From NCBI GenBank assembly GCA_020692325.1, contig JAIMKR010000003.1, positions 282,262 to 324,402 of the forward strand: a stretch of DNA of 42,141 nucleotides. The letters are read 5' to 3'. Both the position numbers and the translations under genes were made by a program. Origin of the DNA: Desulfocurvus sp. (GTDB lineage: Bacteria; Desulfobacterota; Desulfovibrionia; Desulfovibrionales; Desulfovibrionaceae). Of the stretch, positions 10,840 through 19,144 are shown piece by piece (positions within the stretch are counted from its first letter, which is position 1; the number at the start of each line of letters is the position of its first letter). The notes under the pieces are model-generated. The model made no database searches, was not told where the DNA came from, and worked only from the letters and a program-made list of their open reading frames with translations.

Positions 10840-11397
10840 CTACTGCATCGATCTGACGGCGGGCGCGGCGGACGCCTTTGAGGAGACGGCCGTGCCTTTG
10901 GCGGCGGCGCTTCTGGCGGCGGAGGCCTTGAGCACCTCGTTCACCCGCTCGTTGAGTTCGGGGATCATGCCGATGGCCGCTCGCTGCATGACCTCACGGG
11001 CGTCCTTGAAGGCGGAGGGCATGATGACGACGGCCTTCTGCCCGAGCGGGGACTCGTAAAACGCCGTAAGCTGACGCAGCTCCTGCGGAGTGAAGCGCTT
11101 GGCGAACACCGGCAGCAGTTGTTCGGCCAAGCCGCCGGGCGCGACGATCTTTTCAGTGACGAAGGCCGCGATCTCACGCTCCACCAGCGGCAGCTTCTCC
11201 TTGGGAATATCCGGCCGCAACTGACGCACCAGCCCCATATTCTGCCGGACATACTGCAAAATCATGGTCTTGCCACCCATGGCCTCGATGAGGCGCAGGG
11301 CCTGCTGGCGATTCTCAAGGCTCATCTCAGCCGCCATGACGCTGCTGGAGCAGACAAACACGGACACCAGCACGGCGCAACAAATCCTCGCGAACAT
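10840..11397 (-). CDS. DUF2059 secreted protein (first of two)
   Basis: A 185-aa protein with a signal peptide (MFARICCAVLVSVFVCSSSVMAA, cut likely after Ala) and a helical body with the DUF2059-like block: MGGKTMILQYVRQNM, then FTPQELRQLTAFYESPLGQK. In this family, function is unknown and proteins are expected in the periplasm. An AAAGAGGA ribosome binding site supports the start. It follows a second DUF2059 protein of identical predicted length by 39 nt, suggesting an ancient tandem duplication and one transcript. Confidence 0.75.
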   Translation of the reverse strand: MFARICCAVLVSVFVCSSSVMAAEMSLENRQQALRLIEAMGGKTMILQYVRQNMGLVRQLRPDIPKEKLPLVEREIAAFVTEKIVAPGGLAEQLLPVFAKRFTPQELRQLTAFYESPLGQKAVVIMPSAFKDAREVMQRAAIGMIPELNERVNEVLKASAARSAAAKGTAVSSKASAAPAVRSMQ

Positions 11398-11436
11398 CGT
11401 TCGTCCTCTTTCTTTATTTGAAACGAAGCGGGAAAA

Positions 11437-11994
11437 TCAAAGGGGCTGGGCGTCGTCCAACTGCTTCAGGCGCTGCTCGATACGCGGGGCCGCGCGGCGG
11501 GCGACTTCCTCGCCCAGGCGCTCCCCCACGGCCTCCATATCCTCGCCGATCCGGGGTTGCAGGGCCACGACCTTCTGCATGCGCGGATCACGCCCCACGG
11601 TGAGCAGGTAGGCCACGTCGTCGCGGGTGAGATAGCGCTGGAACACCGGCACCATGCCGCGCACGGCGTCGTCCGCCGCAGCCTCCACCTCGCGTTTGAG
11701 CTCCTTGCTGATGAGATCCAACGCGGCCGGATCCGCATCCTTATGGGCCTGACGCACCAGATCCACAACCACGTCCAATTGCCGCTCGGCGCTCACCCGC
11801 ATCATCTGCCGGTAGCCGAACAGCCGGATGTACTCCAGCACGTCGGCCTCCGCAGGGACCTGATCGCCGGGGACCGGAGCCACGGAGGGCAACTCGGCGG
11901 GGGAACCGGCCTCCTGTTGGGACAGGGCCGGTGAAGCGGTCAGAGTGGCCGCCAGAACAGCGCAGCAGGCGACAGCGGCGGAGAGGTGGCGCAT
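11437..11994 (-). CDS. DUF2059-like secreted protein (second of two)
   Basis: A 185-aa exported protein: signal peptide MRHLSAAVACCAVLAATLTA, ending around SPALSQ, then a proline-rich linker and a helical domain with LEYIRLFGYRQMMRVSAERQ and YLTRDDVAYLLTVGRDPRM. The latter corresponds in position to the FTPQELRQLTAFYESPLGQ block of its neighbour, so both belong to the DUF2059 type. The frame is open upstream to 12051, but AAGGAGG directly before 11994 and the clean signal peptide fix the start there. It lies 60 nt after uppS, where many genomes have cdsA. Confidence 0.7.
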   Translation of the reverse strand: MRHLSAAVACCAVLAATLTASPALSQQEAGSPAELPSVAPVPGDQVPAEADVLEYIRLFGYRQMMRVSAERQLDVVVDLVRQAHKDADPAALDLISKELKREVEAAADDAVRGMVPVFQRYLTRDDVAYLLTVGRDPRMQKVVALQPRIGEDMEAVGERLGEEVARRAAPRIEQRLKQLDDAQPL

Positions 11995-12054
11995 ACGGCC
12001 TCCTTGATTGTTGGACACGCTCGCTTTGCCGCGAAAGACGAGAAAAAGCAAGGG

Positions 12055-12771
12055 CTAGGCGGGCAGTTGCTCTCCGGTCCGGCCGAAACGGCGCTGCCGG
12101 CCGGCGTAATCGGCCAGAGCGCGTTCCAGTTCGGCCGCGTCGAAATCCGGCCAGAGGGTGTCCGTGAAGTAGAACTCGGCGTAAGCCGCCTGGAAAAGCA
12201 GATAGTTGGACAGGCGGAGCTCGCCGCTGGTGCGGATGATGAGGTCGGGATCGGGTTGGCCTTTCGTGTACAGCTCGTCGGCGAAGGCGGTCTCGGTGAT
12301 GGCCTCGGGCGGGAGATTCTTCGCCGCCAGGGCCCGGGCGGCCCGCAGAATCTCCTCGCGGCCGGAGTAGTTGAGGGCCAGATTCAGCGTCATTGTGCGG
12401 CAATCGGCCGTCTTCTGCATGACGAGTGAGAGCGCCTGCCGCGCGGCGAAGGGCAGATCGGCCATCTCCCCCAGCACGGCGAGGTGGATGTCCTGCTCCA
12501 CGAGATTTTGCAGTTCGCCGCGCAGATACTGCACGAGCAGGTCGAAGATGAGCCCGATCTCGTCCTTGGGACGCGACCAGTTCTCGCGCGAGAAGGTGTA
12601 CAGGGTGAGGTGCCGCACGCCCAGCTCGCGACAGCGGGTCACGATATCCTTGGCCGTGCGCGTGCCCGCGCAGTGGCCCTCGCTGCGCGAGAGCCCCCGC
12701 TTCTGGGCCCAACGGCCATTGCCATCCATGATGATGGCGATGTGGGCCGGAATCCCTGTCGACCGCGGCAC
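12055..12771 (-). CDS. uppS: Undecaprenyl diphosphate synthase (cis-prenyltransferase)
   Basis: A 238-aa enzyme that extends farnesyl diphosphate to the C55 lipid carrier for peptidoglycan and O-antigen synthesis. All signature motifs are present: HIAIIMDGNGRWA with catalytic Asp16, LTLYTFSRENWSRP, and DPDLIIRTSGELRLSNYLLF followed by EFYFTDTLWPDF. It begins 3 nt after the frr stop, in the conserved pyrH-frr-uppS order, but is followed by DUF2059 genes instead of cdsA. Confidence 0.96.
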   Translation of the reverse strand: MPRSTGIPAHIAIIMDGNGRWAQKRGLSRSEGHCAGTRTAKDIVTRCRELGVRHLTLYTFSRENWSRPKDEIGLIFDLLVQYLRGELQNLVEQDIHLAVLGEMADLPFAARQALSLVMQKTADCRTMTLNLALNYSGREEILRAARALAAKNLPPEAITETAFADELYTKGQPDPDLIIRTSGELRLSNYLLFQAAYAEFYFTDTLWPDFDAAELERALADYAGRQRRFGRTGEQLPA

Positions 12772-12774
12772 GGG

Positions 12775-13329
12775 CTACAGCTCCAGAATCTCCTTCTCCT
12801 TGGAGGAGAAGGCCTGATCGCACTGCTTGATGGTGTCGTCGGTGAGCTTCTGCACCTCGGTCTCGAACTTGCGCAGCTCGTCCTCGGTGATGCTCTTGTC
12901 CTTCAGCAGGCGCTTGAGGTCCTCGTTGAGGTCGCGGCGGACGTTGCGCACGGCCACCTTGGCCTCCTCGTTGAACTTCTTGGCCAGCTTCACCAGCTCC
13001 TTGCGGCGCTCCTCGGTCAGGGGCGGAATGACGATGCGGATGAGCTTGCCGTCGTTGACCGGATTGAGGCCGAGGTCGCTCTTGAGGATGGCCTTTTCGA
13101 CCGCGCTGAAGGCGGACTTGTCCCACGGCTGGATGGTGATGGTGCGGGCGTCCGGCACGGAGAGCGAGGCGATCTGCCCGATGGGGGTGGGCTGGCCGTA
13201 GTAATCGGCCACGAGGGGCTCCACGAGCGCGACGGACGCGCGGCCCGTGCGCAGCCGGGCGAATTCCTTGGCGAGGCTGGCCAGCGCGCCGGCCATGCGT
13301 TTCTTGCCGTCGTCGATGACAGGATGCAT
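12775..13329 (-). CDS. frr: Ribosome recycling factor
   Basis: A 184-aa protein, standard length for RRF, which splits post-termination ribosomes with EF-G. Motifs: the [19 protein letters not shown] region, then [23 protein letters not shown] in the long helices. A longer frame reaches 13368, but GGGAGGA before 13329 and the family start ([12 protein letters not shown]) fix the shorter one. The start lies 1 nt from the pyrH stop, so the two are surely co-transcribed. Confidence 0.96.
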   Translation of the reverse strand: MHPVIDDGKKRMAGALASLAKEFARLRTGRASVALVEPLVADYYGQPTPIGQIASLSVPDARTITIQPWDKSAFSAVEKAILKSDLGLNPVNDGKLIRIVIPPLTEERRKELVKLAKKFNEEAKVAVRNVRRDLNEDLKRLLKDKSITEDELRKFETEVQKLTDDTIKQCDQAFSSKEKEILEL

Positions 13330-13330
13330 G

Positions 13331-14053
13331 TTAGTTTCCTCCCGCAACGATGGTGCCGAGCTTCTCACCCTGGATGACCCGGCGGATGTTGCCTTCCTTG
13401 AACAGGTTGAAGACGATGATGGGCAGGTTGTTGTCCCGGGCCAGCGAGATGGCCGTGGCGTCCATGACGCCCAGGCGCTTCTCCAGCGTCTCCATGTAGG
13501 TCACGGTCTCGTAGCGGCGCGCGTCGGCGAACTTCTTGGGATCCTTGTCGTACACGCCGTCCACCTTGGTGGCCTTGAGGATGGCCTCGCAGTTGAGCTC
13601 GCTGGCGCGCAGGGCCGCGGCTGTGTCGGTGGTGAAGTAGGGATTGCCGGTGCCCGCCGCGCAGATGACCACGCGCCCCTTCTCCAGGTGGCGCTCCGCC
13701 CGGCGGCGGATGTACGGCTCGGCCACCTCCTTCATGGTGAAGGCTGTCATGACGCGCGTGTCGCAGCCGAGCTTTTCCAGCGCATCCTGCACGGCCAGCG
13801 CATTCATGACGGTGGCGAGCATGCCCATGTAGTCGGCCTGGGCGCGCTCCATGCCCTGCTCGCTGGCGGCCATGCCACGGAAGATGTTGCCCCCGCCGAT
13901 GACCAGCGCGATCTGCACGCCCAATCCCGCCACATCGGCTATCTCGCGGCAAAAGGTGCCAATGGCGCGCGGCTCGATGCCGAACTTCTGCTCCCCGGCA
14001 AGCGCCTCGCCGGAAAGTTTGAGGAGCACCCGTGAATATTGCAAACCCTTCAT
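13331..14053 (-). CDS. pyrH: UMP kinase
   Basis: A 240-aa bacterial-type UMP kinase (amino-acid kinase fold), converting UMP to UDP. Visible motifs: [11 protein letters not shown] at the N-terminus, [33 protein letters not shown], and [18 protein letters not shown]. The open frame begins further upstream, but GGAGGAGA before the ATG at 14053 and the family start [15 protein letters not shown] support this one. The terminator after tsf lies just upstream, so pyrH-frr-uppS may have its own promoter in 14054-14125, which I could not identify. Confidence 0.96.
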   Translation of the reverse strand: MKGLQYSRVLLKLSGEALAGEQKFGIEPRAIGTFCREIADVAGLGVQIALVIGGGNIFRGMAASEQGMERAQADYMGMLATVMNALAVQDALEKLGCDTRVMTAFTMKEVAEPYIRRRAERHLEKGRVVICAAGTGNPYFTTDTAAALRASELNCEAILKATKVDGVYDKDPKKFADARRYETVTYMETLEKRLGVMDATAISLARDNNLPIIVFNLFKEGNIRRVIQGEKLGTIVAGGN

Positions 14054-14119
14054 GTGTCTCCTCCGTTTGTTCGCTTGCTCGGGCCGCCGCCGGCGGACGC
14101 CGATATTGTTCCCCACAGA

Positions 14120-14143
14120 AAGGAAACGGGCCTTGCGGCCCGT
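14120..14143 (-). terminator. Rho-independent terminator after rpsB-tsf
   Basis: Immediately after the tsf stop codon, ACGGGCC (14137-14143 on the minus strand) pairs perfectly with GGCCCGT (14126-14132) around the loop GCAA, and the minus strand then reads TTTCCTTTC. On the plus strand the same hairpin is followed by CTTTTTATT, so it could work in both directions. It separates rpsB-tsf from pyrH. Confidence 0.7.
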
Positions 14144-14147
14144 CTTT

Positions 14148-14771
14148 TTATTCCTCGGTGGATTCCGCCTCGGCATCCTCTCCCAGCACGATGCGCTGGA
14201 ATCGGCCTATTTGCATATTCTCGCCGAGCACCGCGATGAGCTCGCTGAGCAGATCCTTTATCTTCTTCTTGTCGTCCTTGATGAAGGGTTGCTCCAGCAG
14301 GCAAACCTCGGAGTAGAACTTCTTCACCCGGCCCTCGACGATCTTCTCGGCGATGGCCTCGGGCTTGCCCTCCTGCATGGCCTGGTGCTTGTAGATCTCG
14401 CGCTCCTTGGCCAGCAGACCGGCAGGCACCTGGTCCGTGCTGACGCACACGGGGTTGACCGCGGCGATCTGCATGGCCAGCTCCTTGGCGAACTCCTTGA
14501 ACTTCTCGTTCTTGGCCACGAAGTCGGTCTCGCACTTGAGCTCGACCATGACGCCAAGCTTGCCGTTGCTGTGGATGTAGGAGCCGATAATGCCCTCGCT
14601 GGTGGCGCGGCCGGCCTTCTTGGCGGCCTTGGCCAAGCCCTTCTCGCGCAGGTAGGCGATGGCCTTCTCCTCGTTGCCGCCGCACTCCACGAGCGCCTTC
14701 TTGCAGTCCATCATGCCCACGCCAGTCTGGTCGCGCAGGAATTTCACCGCGCTCGCGCTGATATCAGCCAT
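14148..14771 (-). CDS. tsf: Elongation factor Ts
   Basis: A 207-aa EF-Ts, the nucleotide exchange factor for EF-Tu. The N-terminal UBA-like part reads [24 protein letters not shown], and the core contains the conserved [14 protein letters not shown]. At about 200 residues it is the short form with one core subdomain, unlike the ~280-aa E. coli type. It starts 5 nt after the rpsB stop and is followed by a terminator. Confidence 0.96.
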   Translation of the reverse strand: MADISASAVKFLRDQTGVGMMDCKKALVECGGNEEKAIAYLREKGLAKAAKKAGRATSEGIIGSYIHSNGKLGVMVELKCETDFVAKNEKFKEFAKELAMQIAAVNPVCVSTDQVPAGLLAKEREIYKHQAMQEGKPEAIAEKIVEGRVKKFYSEVCLLEQPFIKDDKKKIKDLLSELIAVLGENMQIGRFQRIVLGEDAEAESTEE

Positions 14772-14776
14772 GATCG

Positions 14777-15553
14777 CTACTCCTTCTCGGCGGCTTTCTC
14801 GGCGGCCGCATCGACTTCGGGTTCATCCTTGGCCGGGGCGGCCTTACCGTCGCCGGGGGTCTTCTCCTCCAGCGCGGCGGCCCCTTCGACACAGGCGTCG
14901 GCGATGTGGGTGGCGAACAGCTTGATGGCGCGAATGGCGTCATCGTTGCCGGGAATGACGTAGTCGATGACGTCGGGATCGCAGTTGGTATCCACCACGG
15001 CCACGACCGGGATGCCCAGCTTGCGGCATTCCTTGACGGCGATGTGCTCGCGATTGGGGTCGATGACGAAGGCCACGGCGGGCGCGCCGCCCATGTCCTT
15101 GATGCCGCCGAGGGCGTCGTTGAGCTTCTCCACCTCGCGCGCCAGCTGCACGACCTCTTTCTTGGGGAACTTGTTGATGGACCCGTCGGCGAACATGGTC
15201 TCCAGGTTCTTCAGGCGGTCGATGCTCTTTTTGATGGTCTGAAAGTTGGTGAGGGTGCCGCCCATCCAGCGCTGGGTCACGCAGTGCATGCCGCAGCGCT
15301 CGGCCTCGGCCTTGATGGCCTCCTGGGCCTGACGCTTGGTGCCGATGAACAGGACCTTGCCGCCGTTGGCGACGCTCTCGACGATGAAGTCGTAGGCTTT
15401 CTGGAACAGCTTCACGGTCTGCTGCAGGTCGATGATGTGGATGCCGTTGCGCGCGCCGAAAATATAGATGCGCATCTTGGGGTTCCAACGGCGGGTCTGG
15501 TGGCCGAAGTGGACGCCGGTCTCCAGCATTTGCTTCATGGTGACGTAAGCCAT
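14777..15553 (-). CDS. rpsB: 30S ribosomal protein S2
   Basis: A 258-aa protein with S2 signatures: [19 protein letters not shown] at the N-terminus, [25 protein letters not shown], and [24 protein letters not shown]...DTNCDPD. The last ~30 residues are an acidic/Ala-rich tail ([20 protein letters not shown]), longer than the minimal S2. The ATG at 15553 is preceded by CCAGGAGGAATT. It heads the rpsB-tsf unit behind a recognisable promoter and a leader hairpin. Confidence 0.97.
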   Translation of the reverse strand: MAYVTMKQMLETGVHFGHQTRRWNPKMRIYIFGARNGIHIIDLQQTVKLFQKAYDFIVESVANGGKVLFIGTKRQAQEAIKAEAERCGMHCVTQRWMGGTLTNFQTIKKSIDRLKNLETMFADGSINKFPKKEVVQLAREVEKLNDALGGIKDMGGAPAVAFVIDPNREHIAVKECRKLGIPVVAVVDTNCDPDVIDYVIPGNDDAIRAIKLFATHIADACVEGAAALEEKTPGDGKAAPAKDEPEVDAAAEKAAEKE

Positions 15554-15595
15554 AATTCCTCCTGGGTTTTTCCCTCCGCCCCGGACCATGGCCGT

Positions 15596-15612
15596 CCCCG
15601 GAACATCCGGGG
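15596..15612 (-). promoter_or_regulatory. Leader hairpin of the rpsB mRNA
   Basis: CCCCGGA at 15596-15602 and TCCGGGG at 15606-15612 form a perfect 7-bp stem with a 3-nt loop, 43 nt ahead of the rpsB start and inside the predicted leader. Ribosomal protein S2 represses its own mRNA through leader structure in other bacteria, so an autoregulatory role is plausible but unproven. No T-tract follows, so it is not a terminator. Confidence 0.4.
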
Positions 15613-15654
15613 CACCCAGTGATTCGCCGGGGCGTGTGAATTTTGAAACGACTG

Positions 15655-15683
15655 TTTCTACGCCAAACGCGCGCGTTTGGCAA
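15655..15683 (-). promoter_or_regulatory. Predicted sigma-70 type promoter of rpsB-tsf
   Basis: On the minus strand, TTGCCA (15678-15683) and TAGAAA (15655-15660) are spaced by exactly 17 nt. The start of transcription would fall near 15648, giving a leader of about 95 nt. The -35 box and most of the spacer lie within a perfect 20-bp palindrome. Confidence 0.55.
15662..15681. repeat. Perfect 20-bp palindrome over the rpsB promoter
   Basis: GCCAAACGCGCGCGTTTGGC reads the same on both strands without a single mismatch. It covers the -35 region and spacer of the predicted rpsB promoter and lies between the stop of the FAH gene and rpsB. With no unpaired loop and no T-tract it is a poor terminator; a protein-binding site is more likely, but the partner is unknown. 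Confidence 0.6.
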
Positions 15684-15749
15684 GAGGCGAGGTGCCTCCG
15701 CGAACCGGCGGCGTCACGCCACGCGGGGGCGCGACGTGTTTCCGCCGGG

Positions 15750-16526
15750 CTACTGCACCTCGGCCGCGACGGTCGGTCCGCCGGCCACCACGCGGTTGGA
15801 GAGCAGGCCCAGCTGGTCTATCTCGATGCCCACCTCGTCGCCGTCCTTGATGGGGCCGATGCCGGCCGGCGTGCCGGTGAGGATGACGTCGCCGGGCAAA
15901 AGCGTCATGACGCCGGAAATGAAGCTGATGAGCTTGGGCACGGGGAAGATCATGTCGGCCGTCGTGCCGCTCTGGCGCGCCTCGCCGTTGACGATGGCGC
16001 GCACGCCGAGGCTCTGCGGGTCCTCCAGATGCGTCTCGATCCACGGGCCGACGGGGCAGAAGGTGTCGAAGCTCTTGGCGCGCGTCCACTGGCCGTCTTT
16101 CTTCTGCAGGTCGCGGGCGGTGACGTCGTTGGCGCAGGCGTAGCCGAACACGTGGGAAAGGGCGTCCGCCTCCGTGACGCAGCGCGCCGGGTGGCCGATG
16201 ACCACGGCGAGTTCGGCCTCGTAATCCACGCGGCCCGCGCCCGCCGGGGCGACAATGGCCTCCCCCGTGCCGATGACGGCGGTGGGCGGCTTGAGGAAGA
16301 GCACCGGCTCCTCGGGAATGGGCAGGCCCATCTCGCGGGCGTGGTCGTGATAGTTCAACCCCACGCAGACGATTTTGGTGGGCCGCACCAGCGGCAGGAG
16401 CTCCAGCTCCTCCAGCGGGATGTCGTCGGGCAGGTTTTCCTCGGCGTTGAGGCAACGCACGGAGTTCGGACCGGTGATGGCGGCGTAGAACGAGCGTTCG
16501 CCGCGGCGCACGCGGATGATACGCAT
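15750..16526 (-). CDS. Fumarylacetoacetate hydrolase (FAH) family protein
   Basis: A 258-aa FAH-fold enzyme. Members cleave or isomerise beta-diketo acids, e.g. acylpyruvases, oxaloacetate decarboxylases and HHDD isomerases. The metal-binding residues are visible: Glu103 and Glu105 in [12 protein letters not shown] and Asp134 in [14 protein letters not shown]. Other family marks are [30 protein letters not shown] and [13 protein letters not shown]. The exact substrate cannot be assigned. It starts 6 nt after the response-regulator stop and uses AAGGGGG, partly within that gene, as ribosome binding site, so the two are probably co-transcribed. Confidence 0.88.
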   Translation of the reverse strand: MRIIRVRRGERSFYAAITGPNSVRCLNAEENLPDDIPLEELELLPLVRPTKIVCVGLNYHDHAREMGLPIPEEPVLFLKPPTAVIGTGEAIVAPAGAGRVDYEAELAVVIGHPARCVTEADALSHVFGYACANDVTARDLQKKDGQWTRAKSFDTFCPVGPWIETHLEDPQSLGVRAIVNGEARQSGTTADMIFPVPKLISFISGVMTLLPGDVILTGTPAGIGPIKDGDEVGIEIDQLGLLSNRVVAGGPTVAAEVQ

Positions 16527-16532
16527 GATTCG

Positions 16533-16922
16533 CTATTCCCCCTTCGCCGCGCGGCGGCGATCGTAGGCGATGTGGATGATGCCGAGCAGTTCGTCCATGG
16601 CGTAGGGCTTGAGGATGTAGTCCGAACCGCCGTGGGCCATCATCTCGGCGGCGATGTCCACCGAGGCGTGTCCGGTGAGCACGACGACCTCGATGTCCGG
16701 GTCGATTTTCTTGATCTCCGGCAGGGTTTGCTGGCCGGTCATGCCGGGCATCTTCACGTCGAGCAGGACGATGTCGTGCGGATCGCGCCGCAGAATCTCC
16801 AGGGCCTCGGCCCCGCCGCCGGCGGTGGTCACGCTCATGCCCTGGGCGGCGAGCAGTTTGGCCAGCGTAGAGCGGAAGCGCTCCTCGTCATCCACCACGA
16901 GAACCTTGATGATCTCGTCCAT
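16533..16922 (-). CDS. Single-domain response regulator (CheY-like)
   Basis: A 129-aa protein consisting of one receiver domain. The acidic pair is Asp11/Asp12 (VLVVDDEE), the phospho-acceptor Asp55 (IVLLDVKMPG), the switch Thr in VVVLTGHAS, and the conserved Lys in YILKPYAMDEL. There is no output domain, so it must act on a partner protein or as a phosphate relay. GGGGAGGA precedes the chosen ATG; the frame extends upstream to 17033 without family similarity. It lies between a terminator and the FAH gene; no kinase is adjacent. Confidence 0.88.
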   Translation of the reverse strand: MDEIIKVLVVDDEERFRSTLAKLLAAQGMSVTTAGGGAEALEILRRDPHDIVLLDVKMPGMTGQQTLPEIKKIDPDIEVVVLTGHASVDIAAEMMAHGGSDYILKPYAMDELLGIIHIAYDRRRAAKGE

Positions 16923-17024
16923 GCGCCGTCCTCCCCGCGGTTCCTCGCGGAGGCCACGGAAACGCGGCCTCCATCCGCCATCCTTGCCACATCGGACCGG
17001 ATTCGTCGAGGGGCGCGGCGGGGG

Positions 17025-17069
17025 CGAAAACAAGACCCGCGCCGGCCCGGGGTTCGGGCGCGGCGCGGG
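17025..17069 (-). terminator. Strong rho-independent terminator after the TauE/SafE gene
   Basis: Downstream of the TauE stop, the minus strand folds 17055-17069 against 17036-17050: a stem of about 14 GC-rich pairs with a single bulge and a 4-nt loop, followed by TCTTGTTTTCG (17025-17035). It separates the TauE operon from the response regulator and FAH genes. Confidence 0.7.
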
Positions 17070-17096
17070 CCGTGGAGTAAGGGAAGGCGGAGGGGG

Positions 17097-18164
17097 TTAG
17101 GCCTGACCGTAGGCGGTCTGGTCGGCCTGCCGGGCCATGGCCCTGCGGGCCTTGACCATGGCGCCAAGGATGATGACGGCGCCAAGGGCCAGCGCCGCGC
17201 ACATGATGCCGAAGCTCACCGCGTCCATGATGGACACGGCGTCCTTGGAGATGTTCATGAGGCCGAGCTGGGCGAGGTACTTGGGCATGGCCAGCGCGCG
17301 GCTCACGGCCACGATGAGCATGATGGAGCCCATGACGACCTTGATCATGACCTCGCGCACCAGGGTGGTGCCGATGGCGCCCAGCTGCACGCCGAGCAGC
17401 GAGCCGGCCAGGATGATCAGGGTGAGACGGATGTCGACCATGCCCTGCATGGCCCAGTTGACCGTGCCGCACAGACCCATGAGGAAGGCGAGAACCAGCT
17501 CGGAAGCGGAGGCGACCAGGCCGCCGACGCCCATCACATAGATCATGCCGGGCACGCCGATGAAGCCGCCCACGGCGATGGTGGCGGCCAGCATGCCGGT
17601 GGCGAAGCCTACGGGAACGGTGAACCACAGGGAGATGCGCACGTTGGCGGTTTTGAAGTAGACCATGGGCCACAGGTTGATCTTCTGCAGCTTGAGTGCC
17701 AGCGCCGGGGTCTTGTCCTGGCCGGTGCCCTTGCGGGACTTCATGGCGTCGTAGAAGACGTAGCCGCCCACGGTGATCAGCACCGTGACGAAGGACAGAC
17801 TGACGTAGAGGTTGGAGCCGGCCTGCCCCCAGGCCGCCAGGATCATGTTCTGTATTTTGATGCCCACCTGCACGCCGATGCCGGCGCTGGCTGCGGTGAC
17901 GACGCCGAGCTTCACGTCCACCTGACCGTAGCGGAAACGCTTGATCGCGCCCACCAGGGCCTTGGGGAACTTGTGGCACATGTTGCTGGCCACGGCCACG
18001 GTTCCGGGCACGCCCAGGCTCATCATGCCCGGGGTGAGCACGAAGGCCCCGCCGGAGCCGATGAAGCCGCTCACCAGGCCGCCGATGAAGCCGACGATGA
18101 GCAGGAAAATGACGTTGGCCGTGGTCAGGTCGATGAATCTCAGACTATCGAGTGCGACGTCCAT
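17097..18164 (-). CDS. TauE/SafE-family membrane exporter
   Basis: A 355-aa polytopic membrane protein with about eight hydrophobic segments. The N-terminal repeat shows FIGGLVSGFIGSGGAFVLTP and the second half TIAVGGFIGVPGMIYVMGVG, the paired motifs of the TauE/SafE family (sulfite, sulfoacetate or other organosulfur anions). In a sulfate reducer, export or uptake of a sulfur oxyanion is the natural guess, but the substrate is unknown. The segment between the halves is longer than in minimal members. It ends an operon with a 58-aa protein, a universal-stress-like protein and a small membrane protein, and is followed by a terminator. Confidence 0.85.
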   Translation of the reverse strand: MDVALDSLRFIDLTTANVIFLLIVGFIGGLVSGFIGSGGAFVLTPGMMSLGVPGTVAVASNMCHKFPKALVGAIKRFRYGQVDVKLGVVTAASAGIGVQVGIKIQNMILAAWGQAGSNLYVSLSFVTVLITVGGYVFYDAMKSRKGTGQDKTPALALKLQKINLWPMVYFKTANVRISLWFTVPVGFATGMLAATIAVGGFIGVPGMIYVMGVGGLVASASELVLAFLMGLCGTVNWAMQGMVDIRLTLIILAGSLLGVQLGAIGTTLVREVMIKVVMGSIMLIVAVSRALAMPKYLAQLGLMNISKDAVSIMDAVSFGIMCAALALGAVIILGAMVKARRAMARQADQTAYGQA

Positions 18165-18189
18165 GCGATGTTCTCCTTATCTTCCGCGC

Positions 18190-18492
18190 TTAGGCGTTCA
18201 GGGTGGCGCGCGCTTCCGGGCGCTTGGTCTGGGTCTTCACGGCCTGGGCGGTCTTGGCCGGGACCTTGGCGGTGATGCCGAGAGCCGTCCACAGATTGGA
18301 GGCGAAACCGCCATGCACGAAGGAAACCAAAAGCACCGTGGCGATGGGCAGGGCCGTGTAGCCCCCGCCGCGCGAGCACAACTCCACGAAGGCGTTGGGG
18401 TCGTAGAAGGCCCCCGCGTACACCGCCGCGCTGGCGATGCCGAACCCGATCATCCGAATCACGGCCTGCTTCTTCGTCAACTCATGAGCCAT
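18190..18492 (-). CDS. Small two-helix membrane protein, unknown function
   Basis: A 100-aa protein with two hydrophobic stretches (residues ~12-28, VIRMIGFGIASAAVYAGAF, and ~45-65, GYTALPIATVLLVSFVHGGF) and a basic C-terminal tail. I do not recognise a family. It sits 25 nt upstream of the TauE/SafE gene and downstream of the universal-stress-like gene, so it may be an accessory subunit of the exporter. The start at 18492 has GGGAGGAAGCA just upstream. Confidence 0.65.
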   Translation of the reverse strand: MAHELTKKQAVIRMIGFGIASAAVYAGAFYDPNAFVELCSRGGGYTALPIATVLLVSFVHGGFASNLWTALGITAKVPAKTAQAVKTQTKRPEARATLNA

Positions 18493-18572
18493 TGCTTCCT
18501 CCCGATGCGTATTTTCCGACGGCTCAACCGCCGATGCGTTCGTTCGCCCCAGACAGAATCAGACGGATCAGC

Positions 18573-19115
18573 TCAACACTTGAGCGAAAATTCGGGCACC
18601 ATCAGCGCGGCCTGCCGACGCTCGGCCTCGGCGCGGCGGGAAATGACGAACTCCACGCGCCGCAGCTCCATGCTCACGGAGGTGAGCACCTCGTCGCGCT
18701 CGCCCTGGCGGATGATGTGCGCGCAACGCACGCCCCGGCTCTCCGCCTCGGCGAAGAGCCCCTCGGCTCCGGCCTCGGCGCGGACGCGGCAGTCCGCCTC
18801 GCGGCGGCGCGGCGGAAACACGGTGAGCAGCACCAGGTCGAACCCCAGGCGCTCCGCGAGATTCACGCTGTAGGCCACCATGGCCTCGGGCACGCCGTCG
18901 GTTCCCGCCAGCACCAGGATTTTGCGGTGCTCGGCGTGAAACTCGCCAAGGATCTCCCGCGCAAGGCCGCTCTCGCCAGCCTCGGCCATGGAGACGGCCT
19001 CGCCGTAGGTCTCCATGGCTTCACGCCAGCCGCCGCGAAGGCGCAGCGAGAACCCGGCACCGGATTGGGGCTGCCGGGTGGTCTTCTCTGCGGACTTGGG
19101 GGCGCGGCGGGGCAT
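18573..19115 (-). CDS. Universal-stress-protein-like protein
   Basis: A 180-aa protein. Residues ~60-175 have a USP-like alpha/beta pattern: a first strand HRKILVLAGTDGVPEAMVAYSVNLAERLGFDLVLLTVFP, a middle part with RAEAGAEGLFAEAESRGVRCAHIIRQG, and a last strand RVEFVISRR. The ATP-binding GxxGS motif of classical USPs is not visible, so it may not bind nucleotide. The first ~45 residues are a basic, disordered-looking extension. An AAGGAG 9 nt ahead of 19115 favours that ATG over the one 27 nt upstream. It starts 29 nt after the 58-aa gene, in the TauE operon. Confidence 0.65.
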   Translation of the reverse strand: MPRRAPKSAEKTTRQPQSGAGFSLRLRGGWREAMETYGEAVSMAEAGESGLAREILGEFHAEHRKILVLAGTDGVPEAMVAYSVNLAERLGFDLVLLTVFPPRRREADCRVRAEAGAEGLFAEAESRGVRCAHIIRQGERDEVLTSVSMELRRVEFVISRRAEAERRQAALMVPEFSLKC

Positions 19116-19144
19116 GGCGCGGTTCTCCTTTTCTTCCTTCACTC

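Noticed and set aside
12484-13377. A 297-codon plus-strand frame across frr and uppS
   Set aside because: It is a frame shadow of the strongly conserved minus-strand genes, with no ribosome binding site.
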